Positions 45,064-56,350 of a stretch of DNA of 64,000 bases are shown here, piece by piece. The stretch spans positions 112,295,201-112,359,200 of the forward strand of contig CM022300.1 in NCBI GenBank assembly GCA_011799875.1. Direction: 5' to 3'. Under the pieces are notes generated by a model, which had not been told where the DNA came from, made no database searches, and saw only the letters and a list, made by a program, of their open reading frames with translations. Numbering within the stretch: position 1 is the first letter of the stretch; each line of letters opens with the position of its first letter. The position numbers were made by a program, and so were the translations under genes. The stretch comes from Thinopyrum elongatum. Its lineage: Eukaryota > Streptophyta > Magnoliopsida > Poales > Poaceae.

Positions 45064-45916
45064 GGATAGATCAAGATGCTTAAAAGGACTTTCACAAAGC
45101 ACATACCTTGACAAAGTTTTGAAGAAGTTCAAAATGGATCAGTTAAAGAAAGGGTTCTTGCCTGTGTTACAAGGTGTGAAATTGAGTCAGACTCAAAGCC
45201 CGACCACTGCAGAAGATAGAGAGAAAATGAAAGTCATTCCCTATGCCTCAGCCATAGGTTCTATCATGTATGCTATGTTGTGTACCAGACCTGATGTATG
45301 CCTTGCCATAAGTTTGGCAGGGAGGTACCAAAGTAATCCAGGAGTGGATCACTGGACAGCGGTCAAGAACATCCTGAAGTACCTGAAAAGGACCAAGGAT
45401 ATGTTTCTCATTTATGGAGGTGGCTAGGAGCTCGTCGTAAATGGTTACGTCGATGCTAGTTTCGACACCGATCCAGATGACTCTAAGTCACAAATCGGAT
45501 ACATATTTATATTGAATGGTGGAGCTGTCAGTTCGTGCAGTTCCAAGCAGAGTGTCGTGACGGGATCTACGTGTGAAGCAGACTACATAGCTACTTCGGA
45601 AGCAGCACATGAAGGAGTCTGGATGAAAGAGTTCATATCTGATCTGGGTGTAATACCCAGTGCATCGGGTCCAATGAAAATCTTTTGTGACAACAATGGA
45701 GCAATTGCCTTAGCAAAGGAATCCAGGTTTCATAAGAGAACCAAACACATCAAGAGACGCTTCAACTCCATTCTTGAAAAGGTCAAGGATGGAGACATAG
45801 AGATTTGCAAAATACATATGGATCTGAATGTAGCAGACCCGTTGGCTAAGCCTCTTCCACGAGCAAAACATGATCAGCACCAAGACTCCATGGGTGTTAG
45901 ATTCATTACAATGTAA
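45023..45916 (+). pseudogene. Copia RT end and RNase H
   Basis: After the frameshift: YILGIKIYRDRSRCLKGLSQ, then MYAMLCTRPDVCLAISLAGR, a TAG at 45425, and RNase H (YVDASFDTDPDDSKSQIGYI, SSKQSVVTGSTCEADYIA, CDNNGAIALAKE, KHIKRRF). It ends PLPRAKHDQHQDSMGVRFIT just before the polypurine tract. Confidence 0.88.
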
Positions 45917-45939
45917 TCTAGATTATTGACTCTAGTGCA

Positions 45940-45949
45940 AGTGGGAGAC
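45940..45949 (+). other. Polypurine tract of copia
   Basis: AGTGGGAGAC directly precedes the 3' LTR. Confidence 0.85.
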
Positions 45950-47683
45950 TGAAGTAAATATGCCCTAGAGGCAATAATAAAGTTGTTATTTTATATTTCC
46001 TTATTCATGATAAAGGTTTATTATTCATGCTAGAATTGTATTGATCGGAAACTTAAATACATGTGTGGATACATAAACAAATACCATGTCCCTAGTAAGC
46101 CTCTACTAGACTAGCTCATTGATCAAAGATGGTTAAGGTTTTCTAACCATAGACATGTGTTGTCACTTGATAATGAGATCACATCATTAGGAGAATGATG
46201 TGATGGACTAGACCCATCTGTTAGCTTAGCATATGATCGTTCAGTTTATTACTATTACTTTCTTAATGTCAAATATATATTCCTTCGACTATGAGATCAT
46301 GCAACTCCTGGATATCGGAGGAATACCTTGTGTGCTATCAAATGTCACAACGTAACTGGGTGATCATAAAGATGATCTACAGGTATCTCCAAAGGTATCT
46401 GTTGAGTTGGCAAGGATCGAGATTAGGATTTGTCACTCTGTGTATTGGAGAGGTATCTTTGGGCCCTCTCGGTAATACACGTCACAAGAAGCTTGCAAGC
46501 AAAATGACTAAAGAGTTAGTTACGAGATGATGTATTACGGAACAAGTAAACAGACTTGCCGGTAACGAGATTGAACTAGGTATGAAGATACGGACGATTG
46601 AATCTCGGGCAAGTAACATACCGACAGACAAAGGGAATTACGTATGTTGTCATAACAGTCCGACCGATAAAGATCTTCATAGAATATGTAGGAACCAATA
46701 TGGGCATCTAGGTTCCGCTATTGATTATCGACCGGAGAGGTGTCTCGGTCATGTCTACATAGTTCTCGAACCCGTAGGGTCCGCACGCTTAACGTTCGTT
46801 GACGATATAGTTTTATATGAGTTATATGATTTGGTGACCGAATGTTGTTCGGAGTCCCAGATGAGATCACGGACATGACGAGGAGCTCCGGAATGGTCCG
46901 GAGGTAAAGATTGATATATAGGACGATACTATTTGGACACCAGAAGAGTTTCGGGAGGTACCGGGTAGTCATCAGATCACCAGAAGGGGTTACGGGAACC
47001 CCCGGGAGGTTAATGGGCCAAAGGGGAGGAACACACCAGCCCACAAGGGGCTGGCGCGCCCCTCCTAAGGCCGCAACCCTTGGGGAGAGAAGGAAAGAGG
47101 GGACTCGGCCTCCCCCTTCCTTCCCTCTCCTCCCCTTTTCTTCCCCCCTTGTGCAAACAAGGTAATGGGGCGCCACAGGGAGGAGCCCAAGGGGGCCGGC
47201 GGCCACCCTTAGGGCGCCTCCTAGCTGCCTCCCCTCCCCCCCACTATATATATGAGGGAGGGGGCACCACACAAGGACCACGACAATCTCTTAGCCGTGT
47301 GCGGCGCCCCTCTCCACAGTTTCGTCCCTCAGTCATATTTTCGTAGTGCTCAGGCGAAGCCCTGCGGAGATAGCATCACCACCACCGTCACCACGCCATC
47401 GTGCTGCCGGAACTCATCCACTACTTGGCCCGTCTTGCTGGATCAAGAAGGCGAGTACGTCACCGAGCTGAACGTGTGCTGAACACGGAGGTGTCGTACG
47501 TTCGGTACTTGATCGGTTGGTCGCGAAGAAGTTCGACTACATCAACCGCGTTAATAAACGCTTCCGCTTACGGTCTACGAGGGTACATAGACACACTCTC
47601 CCCTCTCGTTGGTATGCATCTCCATGGATAGATCTTGCGTGTGCATAGAATTTTTTTTGTTTTCCATGCTATGTTTCCCAACA
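45950..47683 (+). repeat. 3' LTR of Angela-type copia
   Basis: Starts TGAAGTAAATATGCCC. It has a shorter TATA run (47244-47256) than the 5' LTR and about 25 extra bases near 47015-47045 (GGAGGAACACACCAGC) that the 5' LTR lacks. Confidence 0.95.
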
Positions 47684-47688
47684 GATAC
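47684..47688. other. Target-site duplication GATAC (right)
   Basis: Second copy of GATAC. The host solo LTR continues with GTCTCC at 47689. Confidence 0.95.
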
Positions 47689-49158
47689 GTCTCCGTCGTA
47701 TCTATAATTTTTTATTGTTCCATGCCAATATTATACAACTTTTATATACTTTTGGCACCATTTTATATTATTTTTGGGACTAACATATTGATCCAGTGCC
47801 CAGTGCGAGTTCCTGTTTGTTGCATGTTTTTTGTTTCGCAGAATATCCATATCAAGCAAAGTCCAAACGCGATTAAAATTTATGAAGAATTATTTTGGAA
47901 TATATGTGATTTTTGGGAGGTGGAATCAACACAAACGGAGGCCCAGGTCCTCCACTAACCACCAGGGCGCGCCTGGCCCCCCTGGCGCGTGGTGGTGCCT
48001 AGTGGGAACCCCGTAAGTCGGTTGGTGCTCTTCTTCGGCCGCAAGGAAGCTTATATCCGGAAAAATCGTGTTAAAATTTCAGCGCAATCGGAGTTACGGA
48101 TCTCTGGATATTTAAGAAACGGTGAAAGGCCAGAAAACAGGAACGCAAAATAGAAGAGAACAGAGAGACATATCCAATCTCAGAGGGGCTCTCGCCCCTC
48201 TGCCTCCATGGAGGCCATGGACCAGAGAGGGAACTCTCCTCCCATCTAGGGGGAAGGCCAAGGAAGAAGAAGAAGGAGGGGGGCTCTCCCCCCTCTCTCC
48301 TGGTGAAGCCGGAGCGCCGCCGGGGCAAGGATCATGACGGCGATCTACACCAACAATCTTGCTACCGTCAACACCAACTTTCCTCCTCTATGCAGTGGTG
48401 TAACCTCTCTATTCCCGCTGTAATTCTCTACTTAAATATGGTGCTCAACACTATATATTATTATCCAATGATATGTGGTTATCCTATGATGTTTGAGTAG
48501 ATCTGTTTTGTCCTATGGGTTGATTGATGATCATGATTGGTTTGAGTTGCATATTTTATTTTGGTGCTGTCGTATGGTGCCCTCCGTGTCACGCAAACAT
48601 GAGGGATCCCCGCTGTAGGGTGTTGCAATACATTCATGATTCGCTTATGGTGGGTGATTAGAGTGACAGAAGCTTACACCCGAGTAAGGGGGTTGTTGCG
48701 TATGGGATAAAGAGGACTTGATACTCAACGCTATGGTTGGGTTTTACCTTAATGATCTTTGGTAGTTGCGAATGCTTGCTAGAGTTCCCATCATAAGTGC
48801 ATATGATCCAAGTATGGAAAGTATGTTAGCTCATGCCTCTCCCTCATATAAAATTGCAATAATGATTACCGGTCTAGTTATCAATTACCTAGGGACAAAT
48901 AACTTTCTTGTGTGACAAAAGCTTTCTACTAAACAACTAACTTTTATTTCTTGCAATTTATTCGTAGTTTTATTCTCGCAAAGTACTTCTAGTTTTATTC
49001 TTGTTCTAGGTAAAGAAAATGATAAGTGTGCGTAGAGTTGTATCGGTGGTCGATAGAACTTGAGGGAATATTTGTTCTACCTTTAGCTCCTCGTTGGGTT
49101 CGACACTCTTATTTATCGAAAAAGGCTACAAACGATCCCCTATACTTGTGGGTTATCA

Positions 49159-49319
49159 ACCAACTCTCGAGGTGAGAAAGGGCAATGCACGGTACCGAAG
49201 AGGCTAGCAAAATATGGATAGGTGGAAGTGCTTCAGTCCAAGAACATCACATTAGTCGTAAAGAACTCAAGTACTTATTGCAGAAGTTTATTAGCCCTTG
49301 AAGCAAAGCTTGACCTTTC
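49159..49319 (-). mobile_element. Continuation of minus gypsy remnant
   Basis: ACCAACTCTCGAGGTGAGAA and ACCGAAGAGGCTAGCAA continue the internal sequence interrupted at 38982. The first five bases (ACCAA) are the right target duplication of the solo LTR. It stops at the next copia insertion. Confidence 0.75.
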
Positions 49320-51031
49320 TGATGGCAGACGTTGCATGGAAAACAAAAAGAATTCTACAAAACACCCAAAGATCTATCTATGGAGATGCTATCAATGAGA
49401 GAGGGGAGTGTGTCTGCGTACCCTTACAAACAAAAACATTAACGATCTAAAGATCGTGGTTGACGTAGTCATACTTGCGTCACGATCCAATCTAATCCAA
49501 GCACTGCACGTGCGGCACCTCCGAGATTAGCACACGTTCGGCTCAGTGGCATCCTCTCCTTCTTGATCCAGCAAGCAAGGAAGAGGAGGTAGATGAGATC
49601 GTGACCAGCACGATGGCGTGGTGGTGGTGGTGGAAGTGGAACGCCGGAGGGCTTCGCCAAGCGCCGATGGAACATGGAGGAGGAGTAACGGGAGGGAGAC
49701 AGGCAATGGGTGGAAGGGTGTAGCCCTCCTGCACCTCCCCACTATATATAGGGGTGATGGAGGGGGTGGCTAGACCTATCGCCTCCTCCAATGGAGGGGG
49801 CGGCGGCCAAGGGGAGGCTTGCCTCCAAAGACAGGTGGAGGCGCCTCCCCACCCCTAGGGTTTTACCCCCAGGCGCATGGGCCTTAGGGGGGTTGGTGTG
49901 CCTGGCCTAAGTAGTCTAGCCCCCCTAGCCCTTGCATGCCCTCGGGGCTGGTGGAACCCACTGGTGGACTTCCGGACCCCTCCGGAACCTTCCAGAAGCT
50001 TCCCGGTACAATACCGAAAAAACCAAACCTTTTTCCGGAACCCCGACAACAACTTTCCATATATGAATCTTTACCTATGGACCATTCTATAGCTCCTCGT
50101 GATGTCCCGGACCCCATCAGGGACTTCGAACAACCTTCAAAATTCACCATATTAATATCTTAATACTACCCTAGCGCTACCGAACAAGTGTGCGACCTAC
50201 GGGTTCGGGAACATGCAGACATGACCGAGACTCCTCTCTGATCAATAATCAATAGTGGGACCTAGATGCCCATATTTATTCCCACATATTCAACTAAGAT
50301 CTTTTATTGGTTGAACCACGATGTCGAGGATTCAGTTAATCCCGTATACAATTCCCTTTGTCCAGCGATATGTTACTTGCCTGAGATTCGATCGTTGGTA
50401 TCTGCGTACCTAGTTCAATCTCATTACCGACAAGTCTCTTTACTCGTTCCGTAATACAAGATCCCCGTGACTAAACTTATTAGTCACTTGCTTGCAAGCT
50501 TCTTGTGATATTGTATTACCGAGAGGGCCCAGAGATATCTCTCCATCACACAGAGTGACAAATCCCAGTCTCGATCCATGCAACCTAACAAATACCTTCA
50601 GAGATACCTATAGAGCACCTTTATGATCACCCAGTTATGAAGTGATGTTCGATAGCACATAAAGTATTCCTCTGGTATCCAGGAGTGGCATGATCTCATG
50701 ATCTAAGGAACTGATACTTGACATGAAGAAAGTTGTAGCAAATAACTAAGTGACACGATTATGGTTGGTTCTGTCCATCACATCATTCTCCTAATGATGT
50801 GATCCCATTATCAAATGACAACTCATGTCTATGGTTAGGAAACCTTAACCATCTTTGATCAACGAGCTAGTCTAGTAGAGGCTTACTAGGGACACAGTGT
50901 TGTTTATGTATCCACACATGTTTTTAAGTTTCTGGCCAATACAATTTTAGCATGTATAATAAACATTTATCATGAACAAGGAAATATGATAATGAACAAT
51001 TTATTATTGCCTCTAGGGCATATTTCCAACA
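49320..51031 (-). repeat. 3' LTR of truncated copia
   Basis: In minus orientation it begins TGTTGGAAATATGCCCTAGA at 51031 and ends CAACGTCTGCCATCA at 49320. A TATA box on the minus strand lies near 49741-49750 (TATATATAG). Confidence 0.85.
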
Positions 51032-51103
51032 GTCTCCCACTTGCACTAGAGTCAATAATCTAGTTTACATCGTAATGAATGTAACACCCATAGAGTTCTG
51101 GTG

Positions 51104-51410
51104 CTAATCATGTTTTGCTCGTGGAAGAGGTTTAGTCAATGGGTCTGCCACATTCAGATCCGTATGTACTTTGAAAATATCTATATCTCCATCCTTAATG
51201 TAATTATGAATGGAGTTTAAGTGGCGCTTGATATGCTTGGTATTCTTGTGAAACATTGGCTCCTTGGCAATGGCAATGGCATCAGTGTTGTCACAATAGA
51301 GAGTCATAGGATCCGATGCACTAGGTACCACTCCTAGACCGAACATGAACTCCTTCATCCAGACTCCTTCCTGCTGCTTCCAAATCAGCTATATATTCCG
51401 GTTCATATGT
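51104..51410 (-). pseudogene. Copia RNase H fragment
   Basis: Reads SGDLE-like decayed start, then MKEFMFGLGVVPSASDPMTL, CDNTDAIAIAKEPMFHKNTK, and ends DPLTKPLPRAKHD. It is the C-terminal end of a copia polyprotein, homologous to 45650-45880. The upstream part has frame breaks around 51360-51400. Confidence 0.85.
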
Positions 51411-52280
51411 GGAGACCTATGAGTCCTTGAAAAATTGAGGATGAGGTCCATGAGACTGTTCTAAAAAAAGAAAAAAAAAGAGAAGGGGCATGCTACTATC
51501 CTTTTACCACACTTGTGCTTCAGAGTAGCACCATGTACTTCATATAGAGAGTTTTCATATACTTCATGACTATGCTAATGGGATCTTTACATTATAGAAC
51601 TTGGCTTGTGTATTCACATGACGAGCTTCCTCAAATGCTCGAGGTCTTCATGAGCAAGCAAGTTGGATGCACACCCACTTAGCTGCAGTAGGAGAGCTTT
51701 CAAACACTTATAGCTCTAGTGCATCCGTTGCATGGCGATCCCTACTCCTTGCATGGACATCGATCATAAGGCCTTCTCCATTGCCTAATGGTCAGCTCTG
51801 TTGATGCAAGACTTTCTTTGTTTTTGACTTCTCAAACCCCAATCATTATTCCATTTTCCCTTTAAGTGCGAGGCATAGGCTTGTGCTCAGCTCTGCATAG
51901 GTAGTTGAGTGGTTTAAGAGTGCAGAAAGATGATATTGCTATTGTACCTGGTATGCCTCGGGTTGGTTTTTTTGAAGTGATCGCTGATGCATGATTTCTT
52001 TGTCTATGATAGTCATTGCTATGTTCCCGACATAATATTGACATTCTCTCTAAACCTTTGACAATGGGAATTTGGACTCCCCAAAAATATTCCCACTTTC
52101 TTGACTTCCATGGCAATGGAACTAGGAGTATTGCAGGTATTACTCCCATGCCAGCTAACTTTTGCAAACTTGCAAGATGGACATGGATATCACTTTTGGA
52201 CTTTGGTTTCAATATGTGCTTAGAGTTAGCAACAATGAGCTTAGATAGTCAACCTTCTTACTCCAAGATGAGCAAGGTTT

Positions 52281-52294
52281 AAGCTTGGGGAGGT
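52281..52294 (+). other. Polypurine tract of plus gypsy
   Basis: AAGCTTGGGGAGGT immediately before the LTR start TGATGGCTCC. Confidence 0.75.
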
Positions 52295-54637
52295 TGATGG
52301 CTCCATATTTTATGCATCTTTAGAGCTCATGTGTTGCACATTATCTCTGTATATCAAGTCATATCATGTTCCGTTGAGCCAATATGTCCATATGCATGAT
52401 TTCCAGTTTTTGTACTTTTCACCGCGAGCATTGCATAATCTTTATTCTTAGTTGGTTTTTATTAGTTTTATTTGTCTTTGTGTGTCTTGTAGGTGTGATG
52501 GACTTCCCAAGTACTTAGCACGATGAAAGGAGCTCAAATGGTGGGCACCCAGGGCCCAGACTTAGCCATTTCGAAGGTTGACAAAAGTCATTTTTTCAAA
52601 GTGTTCCAAATAAAGATATAAAACCAGAACTGGGTCAGCATCATTCATACGAATCCAACGAGCCCAAGAATGTCAAATTCCGAGTTTGTATGAAGATATG
52701 GCGATCGTTTTACCGGAGGAAGACATAACAGAAGACGGCCTTTCATGCGACCGCACGCGGTTGTTTCGGCTGTCGTTTGACATACAGACAGCTCCGAAAG
52801 TTGCCCTTCCAGACGAAATTCTTCACCGATTTCATCCCCAATTGTTCCCACGGGATCCTTGGCTCTTAATGAAGGGATTGGGAGAGGATAAGCCTCATCT
52901 AGAGCCCTTGGATCAAAGAAGAGAAGCCACATCAAGGGAGGAGGCATAGGGAGTGCTCTTATATAATCACCATCAACCCTAGCCGCCGCCTCCATTGATT
53001 CATTCATCGTCATCGTTCCTCATTCATCATTCTCATCTCCAAGTCCAGGCTCCATCCACATCAAGAACACCAAGGGGACAACCAAGAGGGAGACTGGAAG
53101 GGAGCAGCCACTGGTGGGGCGCGGCCATGAGTCGCTGCCGCCGCGCCACCGTCATCACCATCATCATCCGCGCCGCCGCCAACATCACCCCTTCCTCCTC
53201 CTCCATCACGGTCTCCATGATGGGTTGTAATAACTCTTGAACCCCTCTTTATGTGATGTTATTTGAGTAATTGTTGGATTTGGGTCAGTCGATTAGTAAG
53301 TGGTTATTTGATATGTGTTGTCTAATTATGCGTGTTGCTTCGTGTTGCACATTTACCTTTGGTAACTTAGCAATGGGAGATGTCCTATCCATTGGCGTAG
53401 TTGGAGACATCCAACTCCCCAGGCCACACAAGAAGTATATAAATGGTTGTGTAAACCAATTGACATGCAATGTGACGGGTGCAGATATCTGTAGGGGAAC
53501 ACAATTATTCTAGGAGCACGGTTGTCCATAGAACCTAATGCCTTCGTCCGGTTCTCAAACCACGAGGACCTTAATGTCTTTGTGTTAGCCGCCTCTGGTA
53601 TGGGACACAAAGTAGGATGAATGAGTTGTCTCAATACAGCGCGTCTTGAGAGAATATGTTATGTGAGGGACCGCCCACCAGAAGTAGACCACCGTATCCT
53701 ATGATGCAGGTACTGATTTAGTCACAACATGACATACTAGTAATACCCTAACTCCATTATGTCCCCGTACCAAACGAGGCTGTACCAAAATGTCAGCAAT
53801 CTCATCTAAAACATAACATCTCTTAGTTTATTTCTTCCACCTAGTTTAGTATTTATTTTTTGTTCTCTCTAGGTTAGTTTAATTCCTGCCTTTTACCTTT
53901 CCCTTGCAACTTACTTAAGTGAGCTATTTCCAAACTTCAGTTTGGGTGTGAGCGTGGTTGTGTAAGTGATGACACAGCTGTGGGGATTGTGGTGCCAACC
54001 TATTCGCTCCATGTGGGATTGACAAACCTTACTTATCATGAAATTGCTACATAGCCCTATGCACTTGCAGGACATCATGGTTGTCCATACAACTTATTGC
54101 CTTCGATCCAGTCCTCGTAACCTTAATGTCTTCTCGTTACCGCCGCTGTATGGAACATGAAGTAGGACGATTGAGTTGTCAGAATATGGCGCTGCTTGAG
54201 AGACAATGTTATGTGAGGGACCACCCATCATCGATCGATTTCCATATCCTATAACGCACGGCACTGACTCAGCCACGACGTGTTGATAGTCAAAAGGCTC
54301 AACTCTACTCCATGCCGCGAGCGGAACGATCTCGTACCTAGACACCAATGTACTCATCCAAAACATCACATTAATTCTCATGATTTATTTATCATCTTAG
54401 TTTATTTTTTATTTTTTGTTCCCTCTAGTACTTAGTTTAATTCTCCCTTTTATCATTTCCCATAGCAACCGACGTTAGTGAACTATTTCCAAACTCTGGT
54501 TTGAGTGTGAGCGTAGTTGCGTAAGTGATGACGCAACTGTGGGGATAGTAGTGTCTTCCTTTTTGCTCCCTGTGACATTGACAAACCTTACTTATCACGA
54601 AGTTGCTACCAAAGGCCTATGCACTTGCATGTCATCA
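52295..54637 (+). repeat. Long gypsy LTR with internal duplication
   Basis: Starts TGATGGCTCCATATTTTATG after the polypurine tract and ends GCATGTCATCA, about 2.34 kb with TGATG...CATCA ends. The right end is inferred from terminal symmetry only. A TATATAA box lies near 52960-52967. The last 1.1 kb is a tandem duplication. No partner LTR is in the window. Confidence 0.55.
53516..54637. repeat. About 560-bp tandem duplication in LTR
   Basis: The order CACGGTTGTCCATA, CCTTAATGTCTT, GTTATGTGAGGGACC, CTATTTCCAAAC, GTAAGTGATGAC, GACAAACCTTACTTATCA and CCTATGCACTTGCA appears once at 53516-54070 and again at 54075-54637. The copies have diverged clearly. Confidence 0.85.
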
Positions 54638-55955
54638 TGTAGTAGCAACCATTTCTGAGATTTGCTTGAACTTGAGACATGTCATATTTCCGAGAACTAT
54701 AGCCATTCTAATTGAAGCTGTTTCTAATTTTGTATTCTTTTTGTTCAAATGTGGCTTGGATTTTTAATCATGTTTATTGGATTTGAACTTGGATTCACTT
54801 TTTTGAAAGTTCATAGTACATAGAATACAATTATATGCAATCGGACCTGTTCTAATTTCTAGTGTTTTATCAAAGTTCATCTCGAAATACCTAATAGCTA
54901 TGTTTGAATTCATCGAGGAATGATCATATGTCTTGCAAACTTTTCATGACGGATTTATTTAATATTTTGAAAAATTTAACTTAATGTAAATGAGTTCCAT
55001 TTTATTTATTTAATAAATTATGGTTTGAATCGAATCAAATAGATTATACTTGATTTACCTCAAGTTTCATGGGCAAGAACGCGATGATGCACAAATCAAC
55101 GTTATAAAACTATCTTCCTTTATTTAGTAAACTACGGGTGCTTACACCTTGGACTCTTGGAGAGATTTACAAGCTTACTAGGTTGTTGCCAATATTTGAA
55201 AAATCAAAAGTAGCCAAAATCACTTCTTAATAAATGCAGCAAGGCAAAACTTTTGCCTCCTTTTCAAAAAAAAAGTAAAAAATACCAACTAAAAAAAGTT
55301 GTCAAAAATATACAACTTTTTGTAAGCTTGAAAAAAATGCTGATAACCAACCAATCACTATGCAATATTTGATGTTTGCTAAAATTTGGCTTGTCAATTT
55401 TTGACGTCAAACGAATCATGCTCTTGAGCGCCGGTCAAATTTGTTTTGTATTGACTAGGGTACTGAGGTTTGAGTGGCCTATGCTCTAGTGGGCTTTTGG
55501 CCCACGGGTCACCATAATATATGACAAAGGGCCTACTAACGGGTACTGTACATTTCACCTGTCAGACGATGTTTGCTCACCCGAAGAAACTGCAACTCAA
55601 CCCGTCACTGATGGCATGGCTATGGGCAACGAGTACAGTGAGAACCATCAGTGTTGGCCTTTCCATGTTTCTATCGTAGTGTCGTAATAGTTTCTTTTTT
55701 CTGCGAATCAATTGTCGTAGTAGTCGATTGTGATGGAAAACTGTTGTAGGGTCGATTGTGAAGGGAAAAGGAATACGGCCAACTTGCAAACCGACTGTGC
55801 TAATAATAAAGTAGTCGATCGTGACGTAGTAGAAGTACCGTAAATCTCCCGTAAAGTAGACAGGCCTATGCACTTATACACCACGAGTAAAATCTTTTTC
55901 GCGATCTGTCGCGAACGACTTGACTCGCACTTATACACAAACGTTGCTGCGGTCA
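54638..55955. other. Unassigned AT-rich stretch
   Basis: No gene or clear transposon is seen. GTCGATTGTGA-like words recur at 55722, 55750 and 55815. The short open frame at 55577-55873 has no recognisable domain. Confidence 0.5.
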
Positions 55956-55958
55956 TAA

Positions 55959-55970
55959 GAGCAACTTCAA
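55959..55970 (+). repeat. Harbinger terminal inverted repeat, left
   Basis: GAGCAACTTCAA follows the target TAA. Confidence 0.85.
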
Positions 55971-56350
55971 GAACTAAACGGACGCACGCTTTATTCATTT
56001 TTTGTTCATTTGGGTCGGCCGTCCGTTCGGCGTCCGCTTTGTTTTTGTTTTGGGTTGGCAGTGCGCCTAACGTGCTGACCCATTTTCATCTGCGCGGCCG
56101 ACTTGCCGTCATTTTTCAACCAATATATACACATTTTGCATAGTTCACAAGCAAACAAATATAGCATAGTTCCACAATCCAAATAAATATATCATAGTTT
56201 ACAAGCCGAATAAAAATTGAATTGTCTCAAATACATTTAAAAAAGATACATCTATTGGTTGCCAACATGAGCCCACATATGTTCAACCAAATCATCTTGC
56301 AGCTGAATGTGAACTTTCCAATCATGCATTTAATGATGAAATTAGGTGAA

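Larger units (their letters stand above)
38989..47683 (+). mobile_element. Copia retrotransposon, Angela/BARE type, full length
   Basis: The two LTRs (38989-40708 and 45950-47683) share ends TGAAG...CCCAACA, followed by a primer site, gag-pol on the plus strand and a polypurine tract. Target duplication GATAC is present at both ends. LTR start, leader and polyprotein match the Angela/BARE-1 group. The polyprotein has two frameshifts and three nonsense codons, so it is non-autonomous. The LTRs differ at scattered sites and by indels, so the insertion is moderately old. Confidence 0.95.
38983..49158 (+). mobile_element. Solo gypsy LTR split by a copia insertion
   Basis: The LTR comprises TGATAC at 38983-38988 and GTCTCCGTCGTATC at 47689 through CTTGTGGGTTATCA at 49158, about 1,476 bp once the copia element and one duplicated GATAC are taken out. 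It is flanked by ACCAA on both sides with no internal region, which defines a solo LTR made by recombination between two LTRs. It is in plus orientation within a minus gypsy remnant. Confidence 0.9.
49320..51410 (-). mobile_element. Truncated Angela-type copia, 3' end only
   Basis: A minus-oriented 3' LTR with the polypurine tract and the last part of RNase H. Everything upstream is missing, and the junction at about 51410 runs straight into gypsy sequence. The left flank (ctttc, 49315-49319) has no partner. Confidence 0.85.
51411..54637 (+). mobile_element. 3' half of a plus-strand gypsy element
   Basis: Non-coding internal sequence (51411-52280), polypurine tract (52281-52294) and a long LTR (52295-54637). 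The internal part is the same type as 37680-38982 in the opposite orientation (shared CTACTATCCTTTTACCACAC, GAACTTGGCTTGT, GCACACCCACTTAG). Coding regions and the 5' LTR are missing. Confidence 0.7.
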
